Assembly: GCA_027485615.1 (NCBI GenBank)
Contig: JAIXQS010000118.1
Coordinates: forward strand, 1-48,411
DNA length: 48,411 bases
Direction: 5' to 3'
DNA from: Verrucomicrobiaceae bacterium
Lineage (GTDB): Bacteria > Verrucomicrobiota > Verrucomicrobiia > Verrucomicrobiales > Akkermansiaceae
Below, piece by piece: positions 34,170 to 45,600 of the stretch. A program made the position numbers and the translations under genes. A model generated the notes under the pieces. The model was not told where the DNA came from and did no database searches. It saw nothing but the letters and a program-made list of their open reading frames with translations. The number at the start of each line of letters is the position of its first letter. The stretch's first letter is position 1.

Positions 34170-34287
34170 TGTTCGGTCTCCATGGCGTGTTTCAATGCGC
34201 TCATTCCTCAGTTCGTTGAGGCAATAAAACGATCCGCTTCCCGACTCACGAGAAGAAAATCCCGCCCGAGCCATTAAAGCTGCTCCG

Positions 34288-34563
34288 AAACCGGCCGAAC
34301 CTACAATTCGTCGACGATTTCGTGCGATTTCGTGCGATTTCGTGCGATTTCGTGCGATTTCGTGCGATTTTCTAGGGCAGGCATTTCCGAATAGAAAAAT
34401 TAACTAGGTTTCAAACCTTTCAAAGAAAACCAAACTGTCACCAAATCCGGCCGAACATGCGATTCGTCGACGATTTCGTGCGATTCGTCGATTTTCCATT
34501 GCAGACATTCAAAATTAGATAAACTGAACGAACCATAAATTTTGAATGAAAACCAATCCATCA
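34288..34563 (+). repeat. Tandem duplication of a leader block upstream of the secreted-protein operon
   Basis: Two diverged copies start with CCGGCCGAAC at 34291 and 34447 (156 bp apart). Both continue through ATTCGTCGACGATTTCGTGC, then AT-rich sequence, and both end near GAAAACCAA...TCACCA. Only the second is followed directly by ATGAAAAAG. The copies differ by a 10-bp repeat array in the first. This explains most of the 396-bp gap between the kinase start and the next gene. Confidence 0.75.
34315..34370 (+). repeat. 10-bp tandem repeat array
   Basis: CGATTT is followed by five exact copies of CGTGCGATTT, so the unit is CGATTTCGTG repeated about 5.6 times. The period is close to one helical turn, which would place repeated sites on one face of the DNA. 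The second block (34447 on) has the unit only about once, so the array expanded in the first copy. Confidence 0.92.
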
Positions 34564-34565
34564 CC

Positions 34566-34754
34566 ATGAAAAAGCTCCATGAACTCTCTCCAACAGATCG
34601 GGTCTTGGAACCTCTTTCACGCTCGCTCTTGGTGCAGGTGCATTCGGCGGCCACGATGCTAAGGCGTCTAACATTGCCTAAGATCCTCTCACTCAGGCAG
34701 CGTGCTCAAGTTTTTAGTAATGAAACCTGCAGGAACACCTCAGTTCTCCCATGA
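34566..34754 (+). CDS. Short ORF at the head of the secreted-protein operon
   Basis: The 62-codon frame starts MKKLHELSPTDRVLEPLSRS after the duplicated leader and ends in an ATGA overlap with the 303-aa gene (34751). It is basic, has no recognisable domain and may be a leader peptide or a translational coupler, or a random frame. The starting ATG falls where the duplicated block ends. Confidence 0.35.
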   Translation: MKKLHELSPTDRVLEPLSRSLLVQVHSAATMLRRLTLPKILSLRQRAQVFSNETCRNTSVLP

Positions 34755-35662
34755 AATTCCCAAGTGACCTTCACCTCAAAACTATTTTGAATTTAATTAG
34801 AAGCCAATCGATACTTGCTTTCCTAGGCAAACAGGGATCGCGACTCGTGCGAGCGAGTGCGCTTGCTCTTCTCTTTTGCGGGTCCGTCCATGCCTTTCCG
34901 CCCGCGCCGCATTACTCGATTTACGGCGATGTGCGCGATGAGTTTGGCTACATCATCCCACCGGGAGCGGCCACCGTGATTTTCTCTTTCGCTGGACGGG
35001 AAATCGCGCGCTATCCGCTCACCGGCGCCGCCTCCTCAGAATACACTTACCAAATCCGTATGCGTATGGATATGAACCGTTCCGGCACCACCGCCTACAC
35101 CACAGCAGCCGTCACTGCGGGCGCGGTTTACACCTTGGCGGTCGATCTCGGCGGTGTGCTTCATTATCCGATTCAGTTGCAAACGCCGCCGACGGTAGGA
35201 AATCCCGCCGACCGCCGCCGACTCGATCTTACGCTCGGCGTGGATGCCGATGGGGACGGCTTACCCGACGCCTGGGAGGAGTTGCAGCTCTACCACGCTG
35301 GCCTGGACATGACTGATCTGGCGCAGATAACTCCGACCGGGGATCTCGACGGCGACGGGGTGCACAACCTCGATGAATACATCGCGGGCACCTACGCCGC
35401 CGACGCGACCGAGACCTTCTATCTCAAAATCACCCAATCGATCGATACGCGTTCGGATTTCGAGTTCTTCACCATCACCAACAAGGTCTATCGGCTCGAG
35501 AAAAGCACCGATCTCCAGACTTGGACGCCGGCCGACTTTACCGTGGGTGAGGCGACCGTCGCCTCGTCCGTCTACACCGCCACCGGCGTCGGCGTGGTCA
35601 CTGCATTCACTCCCCGCGCCGCCGCCGAGGCCCAAACCTACTACCGCCTTCAAGTCCGATGA
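34751..35662 (+). CDS. Secreted type-3-repeat (calcium-binding) protein
   Basis: The 303-residue protein has a long basic N-terminus and a hydrophobic signal stretch (ASALALLFCGSVHA, cleavage near residue 48). It has an N-terminal beta domain. Two calcium-binding loops follow in the middle: DADGDGLPDAWEE near 173 and DLDGDGVHNLDEYIAGT near 199. These match thrombospondin type-3 or dockerin-like repeats common in Verrucomicrobiota secreted proteins. The C-terminal domain (about 228-303) ends YYRLQVR, as in other such proteins. A GTG at the start of the hydrophobic core could be an alternative start. It overlaps the next gene by an ATGA. Confidence 0.78.
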   Translation: MKFPSDLHLKTILNLIRSQSILAFLGKQGSRLVRASALALLFCGSVHAFPPAPHYSIYGDVRDEFGYIIPPGAATVIFSFAGREIARYPLTGAASSEYTYQIRMRMDMNRSGTTAYTTAAVTAGAVYTLAVDLGGVLHYPIQLQTPPTVGNPADRRRLDLTLGVDADGDGLPDAWEELQLYHAGLDMTDLAQITPTGDLDGDGVHNLDEYIAGTYAADATETFYLKITQSIDTRSDFEFFTITNKVYRLEKSTDLQTWTPADFTVGEATVASSVYTATGVGVVTAFTPRAAAEAQTYYRLQVR

Positions 35663-37377
35663 AAAGTCACTGCCTTCTTCTTGGTGCCTTCCTTTTGGCG
35701 CTCTCTCCCCTCTCTGCCCAATGGTATTCCAAAACCTACTCGCTCGCGGCGGGCTGGAACGGCATCTGGCTGCACGGTGATGCGTCTTACACGACCGTGG
35801 CGGAGCTCTTTGCTTCCAACACAAACATCACCGAGGTGTGGCGCTGGAACCCCAATCCGGACCAGATCCAATTTTCCAGCAGTCCCTCCACCCCGACCAC
35901 CAATAGCGACGAGTGGACGGTGTGGAAGCGCGACGATCCCACCGACCAGGTCTTGCAGCGCATGGTCGCGAGCTCGGCCTACCTGATCAACAACGCCGGC
36001 TCTGCCACGACCATCACGATCAAGCAGCAGGCGAGTTCTCCGGCCAATACTTGGCTGATATCGGGCGCGAATTTCATGGGCTTTCCCTCCGCCGGCACCA
36101 GTTCCACCTGGCCGATCCTAAGTAACTATTTCGCGAGTTTCATCAACGGTAGCAACACCGGCCTGCCCAGCGGCACCAAGGTTTACAAATATGTGGGCGG
36201 CGCGTTGAGCGGCTCCAACCCTCTGCAAGTCGTCAATACCACCGAGCGGCTCGATCCGGATAAGGCTTACTGGATCAATCTGGCCACCGTGAGCAGTTTC
36301 ACGGGTGCCATCGAATACGAGGTGCCCGGCTCAGGCGGCCTCCTTTTTGGCCGTACGGCTTCCGCCCTGACCGTCGGCGTGACGAATCGCTCCACCAGCA
36401 GCGTCACTCTCACCATTTCGCTCGATGGCTCAGAGGCAGCCCCGACCGGCCAATCTGCCATCAGCGGAGCGGTGCCGCTCACCAAGCGTGTCTTCAATAG
36501 CACGACTAACTCCTACGATGAGACAGCGGTACCTGCCACCGGCTCTTCGCCGGCCTACACAGTGACAGTGGCAGCCGGCGGGCGCGCCAATCTTGATTTT
36601 GGCGTTAACCGCGCGTCTCTCTCGACCACTTCATCGGATTTCTACGCTTCGATCCTCCGGATCAAGGACTCCGCCGGTCTTACGGATGTCCGTTTGCCAG
36701 TCAGTGTCCAGCCCGCAACGGCCGCTGGCCTATGGATTGGCCAAGTAAATGTGTCCCAAGTCGTGAGCACGCAGCAGGGCTCTGGCTCAAACACCTCTCG
36801 CGCATACCCACTCTACATACTCATGCACTTGGACACCGCTGGGAACGCAAGGCTCCTGCGCCAGGCATTCTCCGGGCGCTTGGTCACCACCAGCAATCCG
36901 CTCGGTCTCGCGGTCAGCGAGGCCCGCGTCCTCGGTGGCGCGGCGTCGGATGTGAAACCGATGCGTTTTTACATGCCCATGATGCCGGAGGGATCGCCCA
37001 CCATCCTTGCTTCCACCACTCCAGCCACCTTCTCATCGGGTTCATCGGTGCTGTGGAATATTACCCACGATTACCGCGATCCAGTGAACCCTTTCGTGCA
37101 CACCTATCATCCTGACCATGACAATCTTGATGCGCGTTTTTCCGCTACGCCCCTCGCCGCGGGTCAGGAGAGCTACACCATCGTACGCGCGTGCACGTTT
37201 AGCTTCACCTCATCCCCACCTGACAGGTCCACCGTCACCGGCTGGGGTACGACCGTTCTCGGTGGCAATTATTCCGAGACTCTGACCGGCTTGAATAAAG
37301 TCCCGCTTTCTGTCTCCGGCACCTTCGCCATGCGCCGCATCTCGGAGATTGCGGACATTGATCTGACCACCCCTTGA
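35659..37377 (+). CDS. Large secreted beta-rich protein
   Basis: The 572-residue protein has a signal peptide (MKSHCLLLGAFLLALSPLSA) followed by WYSKTYSLAAGWNGIWLHGD and a mostly beta, Ser/Thr/Gly-rich mature part. No catalytic motif is recognised. Two regions look domain-like: the first about 200 residues (VWRWNPNPDQIQF, TWLISGANFMGFPSAG, DKAYWINLATVSSF) and the C-terminal 200 residues (ARLLRQAFSGRLVTTSNPLG, FVHTYHPDHDNLDARFS). Its start overlaps the previous stop, so it is expressed with it. It may be an outer or extracellular structural component. Confidence 0.75.
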   Translation: MKSHCLLLGAFLLALSPLSAQWYSKTYSLAAGWNGIWLHGDASYTTVAELFASNTNITEVWRWNPNPDQIQFSSSPSTPTTNSDEWTVWKRDDPTDQVLQRMVASSAYLINNAGSATTITIKQQASSPANTWLISGANFMGFPSAGTSSTWPILSNYFASFINGSNTGLPSGTKVYKYVGGALSGSNPLQVVNTTERLDPDKAYWINLATVSSFTGAIEYEVPGSGGLLFGRTASALTVGVTNRSTSSVTLTISLDGSEAAPTGQSAISGAVPLTKRVFNSTTNSYDETAVPATGSSPAYTVTVAAGGRANLDFGVNRASLSTTSSDFYASILRIKDSAGLTDVRLPVSVQPATAAGLWIGQVNVSQVVSTQQGSGSNTSRAYPLYILMHLDTAGNARLLRQAFSGRLVTTSNPLGLAVSEARVLGGAASDVKPMRFYMPMMPEGSPTILASTTPATFSSGSSVLWNITHDYRDPVNPFVHTYHPDHDNLDARFSATPLAAGQESYTIVRACTFSFTSSPPDRSTVTGWGTTVLGGNYSETLTGLNKVPLSVSGTFAMRRISEIADIDLTTP

Positions 37378-37408
37378 TTCTATTTTAAACCATCATCACT
37401 AGACTCTT

Positions 37409-39652
37409 ATGAAATTAAAACTACTGACTGCATTCGTTTCCCTGCTCGCCGCCACCGCAGGGCTGGCCCAGACCTCCACCGTACCCTCGTTATTGAGCTA
37501 CCAAGGTCGTGTAACCGATGCAACCGGCACGCTCGTCGGCAATTCCAGCCCCGTCAACCGGGCGGTAAAGTTCCAGCTCTACACCGCCTCGTCCGGCGGC
37601 ACGGCCGTCTGGGCCGAGACCCAGACCGTTACCATCTCTGGTGGCGAGTTCAGCGTGCTCATCGGCAACGGCACCGGTATCTCCGGCATCACCGGTCCTA
37701 GCTCGCCCGCGCCTACGCCTTACAAGAAACTGCCAGACATCCTCAATGCCTCAACCAACCCTGCCAACGTTAACTACTACCTCGGCGTGACGGTGGATGA
37801 TGGTAACGCCGGCACCACCGACGCGGAGATCTCGCCCCGCCAGCAGCTCGTGGCAGGTGCTTATTCTCTCCGTGCCCTCGTTGCCGAGTCGGTTGCCTCC
37901 AGCGCCGTCACGACCGGGATGATTGCTGATTCGAACATCACCACGGGCAAGATCGCCGATTCCAACGTCACCAGCGCCAAGATCGCTGACTCGACCATCG
38001 TCACCGCTGACCTAAACAATAGCGCCGTGACGGCGGCGAAGATTGATGCGAGCTCAGTCGGGCTTTGGAGCGTCAGTGGCAGCAGCGTTTTCCGCAGCTC
38101 GGGCAGTGTCGGTGTCGGCACTTCTTCCCCGACTGCCCCGTTGAATGTTGTCGCCGGGAGCAGCACTAACCCCGACAACAACGGCCTCTTTGTTGTCAAC
38201 CCAACGAATTCCGCCAATCAAATGGCCATTGTGGGCGTGCGCACCGCTGGTAGTTCCGCCGGTAACCCCTTCTTCTCGATGGACGTGAATGGGGTGACCG
38301 GTTGGTCCATGGGCATCGACAACGCCGACAGCCAAAAATTCAAGATCAGCAACTCGTGGAGCTCTCTCACCTCCGCCACCAAGTTAACCGTCACGATGGG
38401 CGGCAACGTCGGTATCGGCCAGACTGCCCCCGGTCACCCGCTTAGCTTTGCAGATTCGTTTGGTAATAAGATCAGCCTCAACGGGCAGAGCACCTCGCAC
38501 TACGGTATCGGTATGCAGAGTAATCTGCTACAATTTTACTCCGATTCCGCCGGGTCGGATGTCGCCTTCGGTTACGGCTCTTCCGCGAACTTCACCGAGC
38601 GCATGCGTGTCAAGGGTAATGGCAACGTCGGCATCGGCACGAATAGTCCCGGCGAAAAATTAACGATCAATAACGGCTGGTTGAGGTTCGATTCCAACGC
38701 AACCGGCATCGTTGCGAACATGGCGAACAACGATTATTGGAAGATCTACAGTCAGGGCGGCGATAATGCAGGCGAACTGATTATCCAATCCGGAGATGAT
38801 GGCAACGAGCCGATTATTTTCAAGCAACAAAATAGCGAAAGGATGCGTATTGCAAGCAATGGCTATGTTGGGATTGGAGGGAACAGCCCAAGAGCTCCGC
38901 TTGAGATTTTCGGCCAAGGAGGGGACATAGAGCACCGTAACGATGCACAAGGAGTCGGTAACGGGTGGAGCGACCAGCCATGGAATTTGCGAACCGGCCC
39001 ATTTTCGTTTATCGCCCAAAATGGTGTTTTATGCGAATATATCTATCTGAACTCTGATGAAAGAATCAAAGTCATCGAGAATTTCTCCGACGCGGAGAAG
39101 GATTTGGAAACCCTCTTGAAGATTCAAATCACGGACTATCACTACAAAGATAGCGCTACAAAAGGGCGTACTAAGAATAAAAAGGTAATTGCCCAACAAG
39201 TCGAGAAAGTTTTTCCTCAAGCAGTTAGCCAATTAGAAGGCCCGATTCCAGACATCTTTGCAACCGCTGCTATCACGAACGGATGGGTGCAACTTGCGAC
39301 GAATTTGACGGTTGGCGAAAAAGTTAAATTGAGCACGAAGCAGGGAGAAATCCAAGCGGTGGTCACGGCCGTTCGAGCTGATGGCTTTCAGGTGGATACC
39401 GATTTGGAGAGCGGTAATGTCTTTGTCTACGGTAGGTTTGTAAAAGATTTCCGCGTGGTAGACTATGATGCCATTTCCATGCTCAATGTCTCTGCCACAC
39501 AGCAGCTCAACCGTGATCTGGATACTGTGGTTGCCGAGTCAAATGACGAGTTTTCCAAACTCCGCTCGGAACTCGACGCGAAATCGCAAACCATCAAGCA
39601 ATTGGAATCTCGTCTCGAGAAGCTCGAAGCGCGGCTTTCGAATGGCAATTAA
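37409..39652 (+). CDS. Secreted protein with tail-fibre-type S74 intramolecular chaperone
   Basis: The 747-residue protein has a signal peptide (MKLKLLTAFVSLLAATAGLA). The N-terminal domain (LLSYQGRVTDATGTLVG) is of a type common in Verrucomicrobiota exported proteins. Repetitive beta-helix-like segments (NVGIGTNSPGEKLTI, GYVGIGGNSPRAPLEI) follow. At about 548-615 is an S74 peptidase/chaperone domain: NSDERIKVI with the cleavage serine S549, then TDYHYKDS and KKVIAQQVEKVFPQAV. S74 domains trimerise phage tail fibres and then cut themselves off. A coiled coil (about 700-745) ends the protein. Sequence after 38650 looks A/T-richer than before. Confidence 0.83.
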   Translation: MKLKLLTAFVSLLAATAGLAQTSTVPSLLSYQGRVTDATGTLVGNSSPVNRAVKFQLYTASSGGTAVWAETQTVTISGGEFSVLIGNGTGISGITGPSSPAPTPYKKLPDILNASTNPANVNYYLGVTVDDGNAGTTDAEISPRQQLVAGAYSLRALVAESVASSAVTTGMIADSNITTGKIADSNVTSAKIADSTIVTADLNNSAVTAAKIDASSVGLWSVSGSSVFRSSGSVGVGTSSPTAPLNVVAGSSTNPDNNGLFVVNPTNSANQMAIVGVRTAGSSAGNPFFSMDVNGVTGWSMGIDNADSQKFKISNSWSSLTSATKLTVTMGGNVGIGQTAPGHPLSFADSFGNKISLNGQSTSHYGIGMQSNLLQFYSDSAGSDVAFGYGSSANFTERMRVKGNGNVGIGTNSPGEKLTINNGWLRFDSNATGIVANMANNDYWKIYSQGGDNAGELIIQSGDDGNEPIIFKQQNSERMRIASNGYVGIGGNSPRAPLEIFGQGGDIEHRNDAQGVGNGWSDQPWNLRTGPFSFIAQNGVLCEYIYLNSDERIKVIENFSDAEKDLETLLKIQITDYHYKDSATKGRTKNKKVIAQQVEKVFPQAVSQLEGPIPDIFATAAITNGWVQLATNLTVGEKVKLSTKQGEIQAVVTAVRADGFQVDTDLESGNVFVYGRFVKDFRVVDYDAISMLNVSATQQLNRDLDTVVAESNDEFSKLRSELDAKSQTIKQLESRLEKLEARLSNGN

Positions 39653-39679
39653 GTAACAAACGCCCAGCGCCATTTTTCT

Positions 39680-42600
39680 ATGAACAGATTTTCATCGGCA
39701 TGCCTGAGAGGAAGACTGGGCTTATTAGCCATCTTCCTAATCATATTGGGTGGAGGGGCATCCCTCCAAGCCCAGTATGAAGTGAAGAGCGGGGCATACA
39801 ACCGGCTTAGCGCGGTCCCCAACCATTACACTCCGGTCGGCCCGAATTTACCCTCGATCGGCGATCCCACGATCACGCCTCAGTTCGCGAACTGGGTCGA
39901 GACCTCGGCCTCCTCCGGTCCAGTTGGCTCGGATTACCCAGCCAGCTCCAATACGGGTATCAAACTCACTCGCTCCACCACCGGCACTACCTTTGCTTCC
40001 GGCGTACCCCGATACTTCTATGGCGACCGCATTACTCCGCCTTCGTCCATTATCGCCTTGAACGGAACCACCAAGGATACCAGCGCCGCAGGTTTCTGGC
40101 GCTCCGAACCGGTCCGTCCCGAGGAAATCCTGTCGAACCCATCTGGCAGCGCTGCCACGGATTATCGCACCGGCGAATCCTCGGCGATCCCTGCCTTGGC
40201 CTCTGGCACCCTTACTTCCTATTATTACAGCCCCCATGCCCGCGAGGTTTTCGCCAGCACCCCCGGTACGGTCGAGGTGACTTGGCGCTCCAGCGTGCCC
40301 GACGCTGCGACGAACAATTACATTTTTTTCAAAGAACGCTTCACAGTTTCCTCCGCCACCTCCAACCCAGTTCGCAATTTGTATTGGACCGAGCGCAGTT
40401 TCAACGGTCCGCAGGTGGTCATCCCCACTGGAATCATTGGGACGATTAATCCGGTGTTCAGCAACGTGTTCCCTCAGAGAGTTACCAGCGAATACGTGGT
40501 CGCCGGTACCCCTGCTAACACTGGAGACTCCGCCGAGCTACGAACCGTGTGGTTTGATACCACCGGCGGCACCCGCCGACTCCATGCCTACAATGTCACC
40601 GGCCGCATCCTGATCGAATATCTCGGCACCCTCCGTGATGACGGAACCTACGAATTCCTCGGCATGGATATCGTAAGTGTCCAGCAAGCCCTCCGACCCA
40701 GCACTGTCACCATCGAGCTCGGTTCGCAGCTACTTCCCTATGATGGCGACTCGTTCGACCCTGACACGACGCTCGTTGCCTCGCCAGTCAACACAGCGAC
40801 CTCGGGCTCGGTGAATTATTATAGCTCCGTCACTCTCCCAAATGGATCTCTGGCCTATTACGCGGAACGGGAGAACGACATCGAGGACCGCGAGACATTC
40901 TACTGGTTGACACCCAAGTCCATCGCGATTCCTCCCACCGGCGCGACATCCTCCACGAGGACGTCGATCGAATGGCCGATCTATCTCAATAAATATCTGC
41001 AAGTATGGCCCGTTAATATTAGCAGCTACGCCCAAAATACCGTCGCCCCTGTCGGCAGTTCGGAGACTTCTGGCACTGGGATCGCCTTCGTCGGCGGCAA
41101 AATTCCGCAGATCGTTTATCAGGATTCCCCGGAAGGAGATGCCTTGATGGACAATAACACCCAGCGCCTGCTGGTCGATTTCAATGGCGAGGCAGATCAG
41201 CTCAACCGCTCCCTGCTCAAGTTCATCGGTAATAACGGCGGCGTTTGGTATGTGCCGTTGATGACCCAGGCCGACGGGCGCGTTGGCTATCAGGAAGGCG
41301 ATGGCACCGCTGCGGTCACAGGCACCGCCTACGTCGGTGAACGCATCAACCCGCCTTCAGCTACCAATACCCTAGCGGGCTATGTCGCGGCTGGCACCTA
41401 CTATTCTCCCGCCGCATACATCGATCCCTTCGCCAACGGTGTGGCCGAGGCTGAGAAAGGCGCGATCATCCCGGTGAATGCCCTTCCCAACAGTGCATCG
41501 AGTTTGACTGTTTGGTGGTTCAAGAAATACCCCGCGCCTTCCTCCGAGTTCAATGATCTGTATCTCCCGGCGAAAGTCGGCCGCTATGCGTTGGCTTATC
41601 GCGACTCCGCCTCTACTCCGGACGTGGTCATGGCTTCGAACCAAGGCACTGACTCCCTCGCCACCTACGTTTCCTCCGGAACGATTTATAATCAGCCCGA
41701 CAGCAGCAAGGTGGGATATAATCCCAACGAAGAACATGCTTTGATGCTCGGTGGACGGGGTTACGCCCTGCGGGATGATTTGAATATTATCAGCGGCAAC
41801 GCGACCAGCAGCCCCGCCTTCTCCTCGCTGCCTCGCATCCTCATCCAATACACCGACCCTGCCGATGATCGTCCCGCGATGTCCGTTTTCGAGGTTCTTC
41901 GCGAGAATGCGACCTACCGTTTCGACTACTCGGTGACTGCTGGTACGATGTTGAACCAACTCTCCCCACAGCCGCTGCCTTTGCTACCGTTGCCAGTGGA
42001 TCCCGCGAGTGGCTCGGTGAAAAATTTGGAAGTCGATCCGGGTGCCAGCTACCGTGATACCGCTCCAGTTTCCGGAACCCCGTCGCTCTATACCACTTTC
42101 ACCTTCAAGGACCGCAAGGGCTACGATTGGGTTTATCGCGGCCCGCACGATGACGCCGCCTCCGCTGGCCTGCCCGCTTACGCGCCACTGGTTAACTCCG
42201 AGTTCGACACGGCGAATGACCGTGGTATTTGGACGCAAAACACGAATACGGGCACCATCGCCGTCGCCAATGGTCTGTTTAGCGGTGTCGCCACGGGCAA
42301 TGGTGATGCCCAGTTTAACACCTCTGGCATGACGGCCTTCGCTGGTTCATCCGTGCCGCTAATCCAAGTTCGCATGAAAGCTTCTGCCAACGTCACGGTC
42401 CAGCTCTTTTGGGGCAACGAGGATGGCGGTTATGGCGGCTCACGCATCCGGAATGTCAACTACACCGGCGCGGGTGGCTGGCAGACGCTCTCTTTCGATG
42501 TCTCTAATTCTCCGGATTGGACGGGTAAAACCATCAACGCCCTGCGCATCGATCCCGTCACCGCCACCAGCCAGACCTTTGATATAGACTGGATCCGCGC

Positions 42601-45600
42601 CTCCAGCGCCACCGCGCTGGGCATGCAGTTTTATTATACGATGCGGAGCGACTTCGTGTTCCCCAACCGCGCTCAGCCCGCCGTAGGAACCATCCTGCCC
42701 TACCTGCGCCCCGTCAACGACGGCGTCTATCAGGGCGATCCCGTCACCGCTACGCCTCTCACGGTCCTCTACCGTCCGCAGTGGCCTGCCGCTCCGCCTA
42801 CACTGACCACGGCCGAGACCCTTACCTTGTCCAAGTTTGGCCTCCCCGCCGTTCGCGGCCAGACGAGCGCTCGCATTTTGTATCAACAGTCGATTGCTCT
42901 AAGTGGCACGTCCAAGCCCAGCGCGACCCTCCATGACCCCACCCGCGTCAAGAACGTCCTGCTCGACGATGTCCGCGTGGGCCTCACCGCCCTCCCTGCC
43001 TCGCTCAAGACCACCCAGCAAAATGGAAAAACCTACTTCCAGCTGGCTCAGCCGCACCTGCAGCAACGTTTCTACTACGACCCCAACCTAGGCTCCATTG
43101 GTGGCTTTCAGTTGAACGGTGAGTTCGTCAACTCCATCGCCGGCGAGGATTACCTGAATCTCAATGCTCTCAGTCCCGATGACACCGCCGCACTCAAGGG
43201 TCTCGTGACATCCAACGACGCCGACAAGGCCAAGTGGGACGCCGCCATTACGGCCCTTTCCACCGATGTGGAAACGTTTAAAGAAGATCCCGCCAGACCC
43301 GGCACTTACATTCCGGACACCACCAAGACCGTCAACGTCGGAGCCCAGACGCTCGCCGAGATTGCATCCAGCGAGACCGCGGTGGACAGTTACGCGCTCA
43401 CCTCGCTCGGTCAGGGCAAGGGTTACGTCACGCTGCTTTTCGGCGATGGAGAGGCCTTTACCCCCCAAGGTGAGCCCGTAAGCATGTCTATCATCAAGAT
43501 TACAGACACCTTGTATCAAGGCGACTTGAAGGTCATTTCAGCCTCCAATCCGCTCGACGAGCAGACCACCTTGCGTCACAGCGGCGACTTTGCCGCCCGC
43601 CCTGAGAATTATGAATTCCAGTGGTGCTACACGCCTTCGGTGAGCGGCAGCTATCCGCCGCTTTATACCTATACGACCACTCGCATGCTTGGGACCAGCA
43701 CCACCGATTCCTGGAAACGCCTCGCGAACCCCACGGTCGATCCATCGACCACTGCTCCACTGAACTATGATGCAGCCATCACAACCACGCTTTCCTCGAG
43801 TTTCTCGGTTAACAACGCCTCCTACAGCGCTGCTTCTAACCGCCCAGGTAGCATTCTACTCAACAACGCCGGGCTGACCCTCTCCAACTTGCCCTCGCAG
43901 GTGGTTTTCAGCGCCAATCTCGGAAGCACGGACGGCTTCGTGGTTTACGCTAACAACGTTCCCGTTCTCGCTTACAATCTGCCCGTCGCCGCCTCCATTC
44001 CCGGCGGTCTGCCGCTGTCCGTTGCACGAACCGGATTGGTCGCGAGCCCAGAGGGTCTCGGTTACCAATTTGAAATCGATCCAGCCTCCTTCATCGTCGG
44101 CACCAACCGTATCGAGGTCGCGCTCTATTCGCCGCAGGGCGTATCCAGCCCGGCCAATGCCGTTGACTTCCGTATTCACACTCCCGAGCGCACCGACATG
44201 GTTTCCGCGAGCGGTTCCCAATGGATTCAACCCAACGGCAACTTCTCCAACATCATCGTGGTCGGCGGCTCAGCCAGTTCGCCTTTGGGTAACCCGTTGT
44301 TGGTCTTCGGTGACAATTACTTTACGATGCGCTATCGCGCCAAGGCCTCCGCTAACCTAGTGAGCGGGTCGGCCTATAGCGATTGGATGCCACCCGTGCT
44401 AGTCGAGAGTTGGGTGAAACGCGTACTTGATGGCATCAATCCCTTCAATCAGCGCCAGACCGATCTTTACAACAATCCCGTCAGCACCGACGTGAGTATC
44501 CTCACCCAAGCTGGCACGCGTTGGGAGGGCGATGTGGCCTTGAATCTGAAAAATATCGAAGACTTTGGCCTAATCGAAATTTACGAAACCGTGCTCAATC
44601 GGGTAAAGGCACAGAGTATCGACGCTGGCACCACCACGGACGCGGTCAATAGCACCCTGCTGCTCGTCTCTGGCTACCTCAATGATCTCTACATGACCCT
44701 CGGCAATGAGGCCTGGGACGATGCACAGAATCCCACCATCCAGATCACGAATCCCGGCGGTCAAGGTGATATCAGTTCTGCCCGCTTCTCCTTTGAGGGG
44801 CAGGTATCCACCTTGATTGATGAGACCCTCAGCCTGCTCCGCGGTCGCGATGACTTCACGAGTCCGGGTGTGAAGGTGAATCCATCCTACAACCGCCTGT
44901 ATTGGAATTATACAAACGGGATCAACTCTGGCGAACCGATCTACGCCACGAACTATAATATCAAGGAAAAGTCGGGTGGCGCCAACGCAAATGGTGTGCT
45001 CGACGCCGCCGACGCCCAGCAAATGTTCCCCCAAGGTCATGGCGATGCCTATGGTCACTACCTGACGGCAATCACCGGTTATTACAAGCTGCTTACCTCG
45101 CCAGCCTTTACTTGGACTCCCAGCACCGAAGGTGTGACCGTACTTGGGCAGACGGTGCAGGTCGATTATAAGGACGAACGCAAGTTCGCCGCCGCCGCCG
45201 CCGCCCTTGCCCGCACGAGCGTCGACATTCTCGACTTCACTGTCCGAAAGGATCACAAAGACGATGAGAACTCGGGCTGGGGACACATGGAAGACGGTAA
45301 GTACAACTCCTCGACTGGACGCAAGCGCTACTGGGGTAGCGACGAATGGGCTGCCCGCGGCATGCAGGGCACCTATTTTAACTGGGTTTCGGCCAATGCC
45401 ATGCTGCCGGATGTGGACACCTTAAACGAGGGCATCCAGAAGATCGACCGCAGCACGGTTCCGGAAATCGAAGAGCTCGTCACCAGCGCGAATAAAATCT
45501 TCACGCTCTCGAGCTCCGCCCAGGCTCACATGAACGACCTCGGGCTGGCCCCGGGGGCCATGACCTTCGATATTTCACCCGCCGAACTTGCTGCTGGGAA

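Noticed and set aside
34315..34370. CRISPR array
   Set aside because: The units are 10 bp with no spacers and no cas genes. It is a simple tandem repeat.
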